From 20CM-2-55-15 sp963738025 (GTDB lineage: Bacteria > Acidobacteriota > Terriglobia > 20CM-2-55-15): a DNA stretch of 64,000 nucleotides. The notes under the pieces are model-generated. The model was not told the DNA's origin and did not search any database. It saw only the letters and a program-made list of their open reading frames with translations. The stretch spans positions 17,096 through 81,095 of the forward strand of contig CAVTWA010000032.1 of NCBI GenBank assembly GCA_963738025.1, read 5' to 3'. This document shows, in pieces, positions 59,555 through 64,000 of this stretch; the first letter of the stretch is position 1; every line of letters begins with the position of its first letter. Both the position numbers and the translations under genes were made by a program.

Positions 59555-60388
59555 ATGAGCACAACAACTATTCCTTCGGGCCGGCCCTTTGACTGGTCCT
59601 GGAGTGAATTTCGCCGTCGAACGTTCCGGCTATCCGTCGCAATTGCCGCCACGCTAAGCGAGATGCCCTTTCTCGAACATCTGGAGGAGTTGCGAGACCG
59701 GATTATCAAAGCTTTCATCGCCGTTGGGGCATGTTTTGTCGTGTGCTGGTATTTCTCAGTGCAATTGTTCGACTTTGTAGCAAAACCAATAACGAAGATT
59801 GCGGGCGTGAGTCTGGTAATCAACGATCCCACGGAAGCATTCACGGTTTACCTGAGGATTGCGTTCGTTGCAGCACTCTATCTTGCGGCTCCGTTTGTGT
59901 TGTGGCAGGCGTGGAGATTTATCGCACCGGGATTGTATAAGCACGAGCGGCGATATGCGGGACCGTTCATTATCTCGACAACGCTCTTCTTTCTGATGGG
60001 TGGGGTGTTCGGGTATACGGTGGCATTCCCGGCCGCTTTGCAGTTTCTCTTAGACATGGCGAAGCAGGGGCACATGGTTCCGCTCATCGCCGCGGAAAAC
60101 TACTTCAATCTCTTTTCAACCGTGATGATCGTGCTTGGCATCGTGTTCGAGATTCCACCAGTCGTTTTCATATTGAGTCGGATTGGGCTGGTAAGCGGCC
60201 CTTTTCTGCTGAGGAATACGCGATGGGCGATCCTGCTTTCCACGATTATTGCCGCCGTCGTGACTCCGACCACGGACAGTTTTAATATGCTGGTCGTCGC
60301 AATTCCGATGGTCTTCTTGTATTTAGTCGGAGTGGCGGTTGCATTCGTGTTCGGTCGGCAAAGGCGGACTGAGGAATCCCCCATATAA
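59555..60388 (+). CDS. tatC: Twin-arginine translocase subunit TatC
   Basis: A 277-residue membrane protein with six helices that forms the receptor of the Tat pathway, exporting folded proteins with RR signal peptides. Start at 59555, six bases after a perfect AGGAGG. Motifs: MPFLEHLEELRDRIIKAFIA (conserved cytoplasmic N-terminus), NDPTEAFTVYLRIAFVAALY (with the key Glu), APFVLWQAWRFIAPGLYKHE, and FEIPPVVFILSRIGLV. It has about 36 extra residues before MPFLEHLEELR, where most TatC proteins start. No tatA/B gene is in the window. Confidence 0.94.
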   Translation: MSTTTIPSGRPFDWSWSEFRRRTFRLSVAIAATLSEMPFLEHLEELRDRIIKAFIAVGACFVVCWYFSVQLFDFVAKPITKIAGVSLVINDPTEAFTVYLRIAFVAALYLAAPFVLWQAWRFIAPGLYKHERRYAGPFIISTTLFFLMGGVFGYTVAFPAALQFLLDMAKQGHMVPLIAAENYFNLFSTVMIVLGIVFEIPPVVFILSRIGLVSGPFLLRNTRWAILLSTIIAAVVTPTTDSFNMLVVAIPMVFLYLVGVAVAFVFGRQRRTEESPI

Positions 60389-60437
60389 GTATGGGACACG
60401 GCCAGCGGCCTTATCCGGTGGAATATTGGGGTAGACA

Positions 60438-61349
60438 GTGACTCGTGCCGCCGATCGCCGTGAAGGTATGCTCCTCGCCCTTCTCGCAGCCGCACTATGG
60501 GGGCTCACGCCGGTTGCGACAAAGGGCGCATTAGAGGGATTCAGTCCAGAGTTCTTATCCTTTGTTCGGCTGGGCGTAGCGGCAGTAGTGTTCCGCAAAA
60601 TGGCAGGCCGCAATGCGCGGTGGTTTGCAGCCGATCGCTGGACATGGTTAGCGGGCGCTGGTCTTGGCGTCGATTTTATTCTGTATAACTACGGCGTCCA
60701 ACGCACTGCGGCAAATGTCGCTGGCCTTGTAATCAATATCGAGTTGCTGTCCACTATAGCGTTCGCTGTCTGGATTCTAGGCGAGCGTCTCAATGCGCGG
60801 CGCGTGGTGGGCGGAGCGATTACTATCGCAGGAGTCCTGCTTGTCAGTTTCGACAGTCTCAACGTGGCCGATGTGATGAGAAGCGACCATGCGCTGGGGA
60901 ACGTTCTGGTGATGCTGGCAGCGATCTCGTGGTCATTATTTGCCGTGGCGCAACGCCGCACGACTCTGAAAGGCGGCTTGTACGACGGCCTCACGCCCAT
61001 ATTTTCCATCGCCGCAGTCATAACGGCTCCAGCGATGCTGCGGAATGGCGCCTGGGCTGTAAAGCTCGCAGTGTGGCCGATTGCAATGTTCATGGTGCTG
61101 GCTGTCTTTGGAACGGGCGTTGTGTACTGGGTCTATGCTCGCGCTCAACAGCTGATTGACGTCAGCATGCTCGCGATTTTACTCTGCACAATCCCGGTGT
61201 TCGCCGTCGGATTTGCATACTTCCTGCTTCGCGAGCCAGTCACGGCGCAACTGGTTGGAGGCGGAGTTGTCATTCTGGTGGGGATTATTCTAATTGGCAC
61301 GGAGAAGACCGCAAATTCAGAGAAAGCCGCTCAAGCGAGTACTGGATGA
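60438..61349 (+). CDS. EamA-domain DMT-superfamily transporter
   Basis: A 303-residue protein with ten hydrophobic helices in two EamA repeats: LLALLAAALWGLTPVATKGA and, halfway, NVLVMLAAISWSLFAVAQRR. Each repeat ends with the usual helix pair (AFAVWILGERLNARRVVGGA, FAYFLLREPVTAQLVGGGVV). GTG start at 60438. DMT transporters export or import metabolites and amino acids; the substrate cannot be predicted. It follows tatC by 50 bases and may be cotranscribed. Confidence 0.9.
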   Translation: MTRAADRREGMLLALLAAALWGLTPVATKGALEGFSPEFLSFVRLGVAAVVFRKMAGRNARWFAADRWTWLAGAGLGVDFILYNYGVQRTAANVAGLVINIELLSTIAFAVWILGERLNARRVVGGAITIAGVLLVSFDSLNVADVMRSDHALGNVLVMLAAISWSLFAVAQRRTTLKGGLYDGLTPIFSIAAVITAPAMLRNGAWAVKLAVWPIAMFMVLAVFGTGVVYWVYARAQQLIDVSMLAILLCTIPVFAVGFAYFLLREPVTAQLVGGGVVILVGIILIGTEKTANSEKAAQASTG

Positions 61350-61497
61350 CACGTTACTGCCGGCGATATTCCAAAGACTGCGCTAAAGCCGTTCTGGCGA
61401 AGGTCGGAAAACCCTGATAATCGCGTTTTGCGGGACCACTTGTGATTGGAGCCGGATCGAGAATTCGCCGGTTCATTGGCATCCACATCGTATTCCA

Positions 61498-61527
61498 TGT
61501 AGTCGCGGGCTAAAGCCCGCGACTACA
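61498..61527. repeat. GCGGGCT-AAGCCCGC repeat, copy 2
   Basis: TGTAGTCGCGGGCT and AGCCCGCGACTACA form a perfect 14-bp inverted repeat with a two-base loop (AA). It lies five bases after the end of the convergent ABC permease frame and could act as a bidirectional terminator, although no T-tract is present. Confidence 0.85.
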
Positions 61528-61532
61528 TGCGC

Positions 61533-62853
61533 CTAACCGCGGATGGCCCAGCGCAGCATCTCCGACACCTTGGCGCCTTTGCCTTGCATCAGCATGCCCA
61601 CGCGAAAGATCCGGCCGGCGGCAAAAACGCAGAGCGTCGTTGCGGTCAGAACCAGAACAATGCCGGAGAGGGGCTGCCAGATGGGAACGCCCGGGGGGAC
61701 GGTTTGCCGGACGATCATGAGCATTGGAGTCATTGGAGGAATCAGCGACATGGCGAGAGCCATCGTTGAGTTCGGCTCGCGTACGACGTTGAACCACACG
61801 AACATGGGGCTGATGAGCAGCAGCATGACCGGCGTCATCATGCTTTGCGCTTCTTTCATGTCGGTCACCGAAGCGCCAATTGCGATGAAGATCGAACCGA
61901 ACATCAGGACGGCCAGCGCCAGAAAGGCGACAAACCAACACACCTGGTCCCACGGAAAGTATTGCACGTAGCCGGCGCGCTTGAGAGCGAGGTAGGCGCC
62001 AAGCAGATACACCCCCCCGGTGGTCAGGGCCACCGCAACCGTGCCCAGAAGCTTTCCCAGCATCAACTGGAAGGGCGGAATCGAACTCAGCAGCACTTCG
62101 GCGATGCGGTGCATTTTTTCTTCGAGCACACTATTCATCAACGGCGCCGCCGAGCCCATCACGACCATGAACATCAGCATCATCAACCCGATCGGCACAA
62201 AAATGTTGGCGGCCAGCGTTGCTCTGCTCAGCCTGGATGGGATTTCCGGCGGCATCCGCATTGACCAGACCGAGGTTGCCCACCAGCACCCGTTGGGTTG
62301 CTTCGCGGACGATCCGGGCATCCAGGTCTGCCGCCTGCAAGCGCATTTGCTGGATGCGTTCGTTCACCGGGCCGGCAATCCACTGTTGGATCTGATCATA
62401 GGTGGGGCTTGCGGAATGATAGTGGACGGCGCTCGCGGCGGGGTTGCCGCCAGCAATCAGCACATTGCGCTCGATGATCACAAACGCGAAAAGTTCTTTC
62501 TTCCGTACACGGTCAGATAAAGCCAGCGACATGTGGGCCGCGTCGTTCGTTCCCGGATCGGCCTTCTCGATGACGTATCGCGGCTGGATCTGCTTTCGCG
62601 CCGCACCTTCGCCTTCGTAGATCAACGTCTGATTGCGGATGTTGGACGCCTGAGTCAGTGTGCCGAAGATTTGTCCGGTGTAATCCACAACAGCAATGCG
62701 CTTGTCTCTGATGTCGTTATTGTTGCGGAACACGATCTGAACGAGGATGCCTCCGCCGAACATCAGGGGCATCATCAGGAGCCCGATCAGGAAAGCCTTC
62801 GTCTTGACTGCCGCCCGATAGTCTCGAAGAGCAACAACGATTGTCTTACGCAT
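61533..62853 (-). pseudogene. NatB-like ABC-2 permease with one frameshift
   Basis: Two frames join near 62230 to give about 440 residues. The first (from 62853) has the N-terminal helix and periplasmic part, RDYRAAVKTKAFLIGLLMMP, LMFGGGILVQIVF, DKRIAVVDYTGQIFGTLTQA; the second has the membrane part, VPIGLMMLMFMVVMGSAAPL, MNSVLEEKMHRIAEVLLSSI, PPFQLMLGKLLGTVAVALTT. NatB exports Na+ or other substrates with the ATPase NatA. The start overlaps the NatA-like stop by eight bases. Everything else is intact, so a sequence error is possible. Confidence 0.82.
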
Positions 62854-63790
62854 GAGCCGTTGCTCCTTTCGCCGCGGGTTGTATCATGTCGGCGGCATCG
62901 GGGCTGGCGATCCGCACGAAGATGTCGTGCAGGGAAGGCCGCGCCAGTTCGAAGTGCAGGACACGTCCACGCTTCATGAGCTCCGCCAGGATGGCTTGAG
63001 GATCGGCATTGGCAGCTATTTTAAGTTCCTGCAGCCGGCCGAAATCCGTCACCTTTTCCACACCGCGGATCGTGCGAGGATCGAAGGCATTGCCATCCAC
63101 GCTTACACGGATGGTATCGTTTCCGTAACGATTCTGGATGGAATCCAGAGTCCCGTCGAGCACCTTATTGCCTCGGTAGATCATGAAAATGAAGTCGCAC
63201 ATTTTCTCGGCGACGCTCATGTCGTGTGTGGAAAAGATTACCGTCGTTCCCGTCTTGCGAAGTTCCAGCACGGCTTCCCGTAGAACATCGGCATTGACCG
63301 GATCGAGACCCGTGAACGGCTCGTCCAGAATCACCAGTTCCGGCCTGGCGATGACTGCCGAAATGAATTGGACTTTCTGCGCCATTCCTTTCGAAAGCGC
63401 CTCGATCTTCTTGTCGGCCCAATCGGCAAGCCCCATTTTGTCGAGCCATGGCGGCACAAGCGCAGCAGCGTCACGGCGTCCTTTCAATTCCGCGTAAAAG
63501 CGCAGGACGTCGCGCACCGTCATCCTTTTGTAGAGACCACGCTCTTCCGGCAGATATCCCACTCGATCGTCCGCCGAGGCGGAGTTGTCCTCGCCCAGCA
63601 CACGAATGACACCTGGTCCTGGGTCCGGATGGTAGAGGCGCATGATCATCCGCAAAGTCGTGGTCTTTCCGGAGCCGTTCGGTCCGATAAACCCGTAGAT
63701 GGATCCTCTGGGCACCGCGAGAGAGAGGCCATTCACCGCGACGTGGTGTCCGAAGCTTTTGGTTACGTGTTCGATCTCTACAATATTCAT
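62846..63790 (-). CDS. NatA-like ABC transporter ATP-binding protein
   Basis: A 314-residue ATPase starting at 63790 (MNIVEIEHVTKSFGHHVAVN). Walker A IGPNGSGKTTT, Q-loop GYLPEERGLY, a signature-like LSKGMAQKVQF in place of LSGGQ (the variant normal for NatA/YhaQ types), Walker B LVILDEPFTGLDP and switch His STHDM. A C-terminal extension of about 80 residues (GRLQELKIAANADPQAILAE, HFELARPSLHDIFVRI) is typical of the subfamily. Its stop overlaps the permease start. An energy source for an ABC-2 exporter. Confidence 0.93.
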   Translation of the reverse strand: MNIVEIEHVTKSFGHHVAVNGLSLAVPRGSIYGFIGPNGSGKTTTLRMIMRLYHPDPGPGVIRVLGEDNSASADDRVGYLPEERGLYKRMTVRDVLRFYAELKGRRDAAALVPPWLDKMGLADWADKKIEALSKGMAQKVQFISAVIARPELVILDEPFTGLDPVNADVLREAVLELRKTGTTVIFSTHDMSVAEKMCDFIFMIYRGNKVLDGTLDSIQNRYGNDTIRVSVDGNAFDPRTIRGVEKVTDFGRLQELKIAANADPQAILAELMKRGRVLHFELARPSLHDIFVRIASPDAADMIQPAAKGATAHA

Positions 63791-63958
63791 AGGTGATTTT
63801 TCCGGGATCATAGCATGCGCCCAGCTCGTTCAGTATTCAGCCTTTCGGCGAACCAGCGCACATCACCGGCAAATGGCGCTACACGATAGAAAGGTGATTG
63901 CAGGCGCGGTCATAGACCAGAGCTGTCCAAAATAGGGACCAATCTAGCGGTCGAGCAC

Positions 63959-64000
63959 AGTCCCCGCCTAAGTTAGGCGGGGACTGGTCCACCAGTTTTA
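63959..64000. repeat. GTCCCCGCCTAAGTTAGGCG palindrome, copy 3
   Basis: AGTCCCCGCCTAA / TTAGGCGGGGACT palindrome followed by GGTCCACCAGT. It is the reverse complement of the block at 40274-40313 over about 38 bases, and is cut by the window end. Confidence 0.85.

Noticed and set aside
1..64000. tRNA genes
   Set aside because: GTTCGAA-like words occur at several places, but none is flanked by a cloverleaf with an acceptor stem and anticodon arm.

Overview
The window looks like chromosomal DNA from a member of the Acidobacteriota, most likely assembled from an environmental genome. The pointers are families typical of that phylum: a full TIGR03435 protein plus several decayed copies, a TIGR03436 VWFA-related protein, a very large Oar-like TonB-dependent receptor with an N-terminal carboxypeptidase-regulatory domain, an ADOP-type FtsX permease remnant, two DUF6152 proteins and an ECF41 sigma factor. 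Coding density is moderate. Many short intergenic palindromes and an unusual number of frameshifted or truncated genes are present. I saw no rRNA, tRNA, CRISPR array, prophage or complete insertion sequence.

Layout. 0-4.3 kb: TIGR03435 relic, carotenoid oxygenase, small envelope proteins (peptidoglycan-binding lipoprotein, M48-like peptidase, two proteins sharing one C-terminal domain). 4.7-8.9 kb: TonB-dependent receptor. 8.9-14.8 kb: a decay zone with a large inverted repeat, an RlpA fragment, an aldehyde dehydrogenase broken by eight +1 shifts, a broken acyl-CoA synthetase and a frameshifted RlmG-like methyltransferase. 14.9-17.2 kb: RRM protein, two small proteins, SMP-30-like protein.

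17.35-26.6 kb holds the most striking locus. A winged-helix/FHA regulator is divergent from a tightly overlapping run: FhaA-like protein, 33-residue membrane peptide, PP2C phosphatase with an extracytoplasmic beta-helix, PknB-like kinase, a single 1060-residue polypeptide joining a RodA/FtsW (SEDS) glycosyltransferase to a class B penicillin-binding transpeptidase, and a second FHA protein. The gene content parallels the mycobacterial fhaA-fhaB-pstP-rodA-pbpA-pknA-pknB locus. It suggests a phospho-signalling system built around one polymerase/crosslinking enzyme for peptidoglycan.

26.6-37.4 kb: DUF6152 pair, TIGR03435 protein, a deletion-fused GntR/ABC locus, VWFA-related protein, two NAD-binding proteins with a cupin, glutaminyl cyclotransferase. 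37.6-49.6 kb: inositol monophosphatase-like protein, outer-membrane protein, ECF41 sigma factor with a recognisable self-type promoter next to an AhpD-like protein, GreB-like factor, CPBP protease, ADOP remnant, DinB, and a 585-residue protein I do not recognise. 49.7-51.6 kb: an ECF sigma/anti-sigma/DUF6152-Spy-like operon. 51.7-64 kb: MFS transporter, broken isochorismatase and PadR-type genes, a second ECF sigma factor, an FN3 protein, a 123-bp minisatellite, an ABM-domain protein, outer-membrane barrel, TatC, EamA transporter and a NatA/NatB-like ABC exporter whose permease carries a frameshift.
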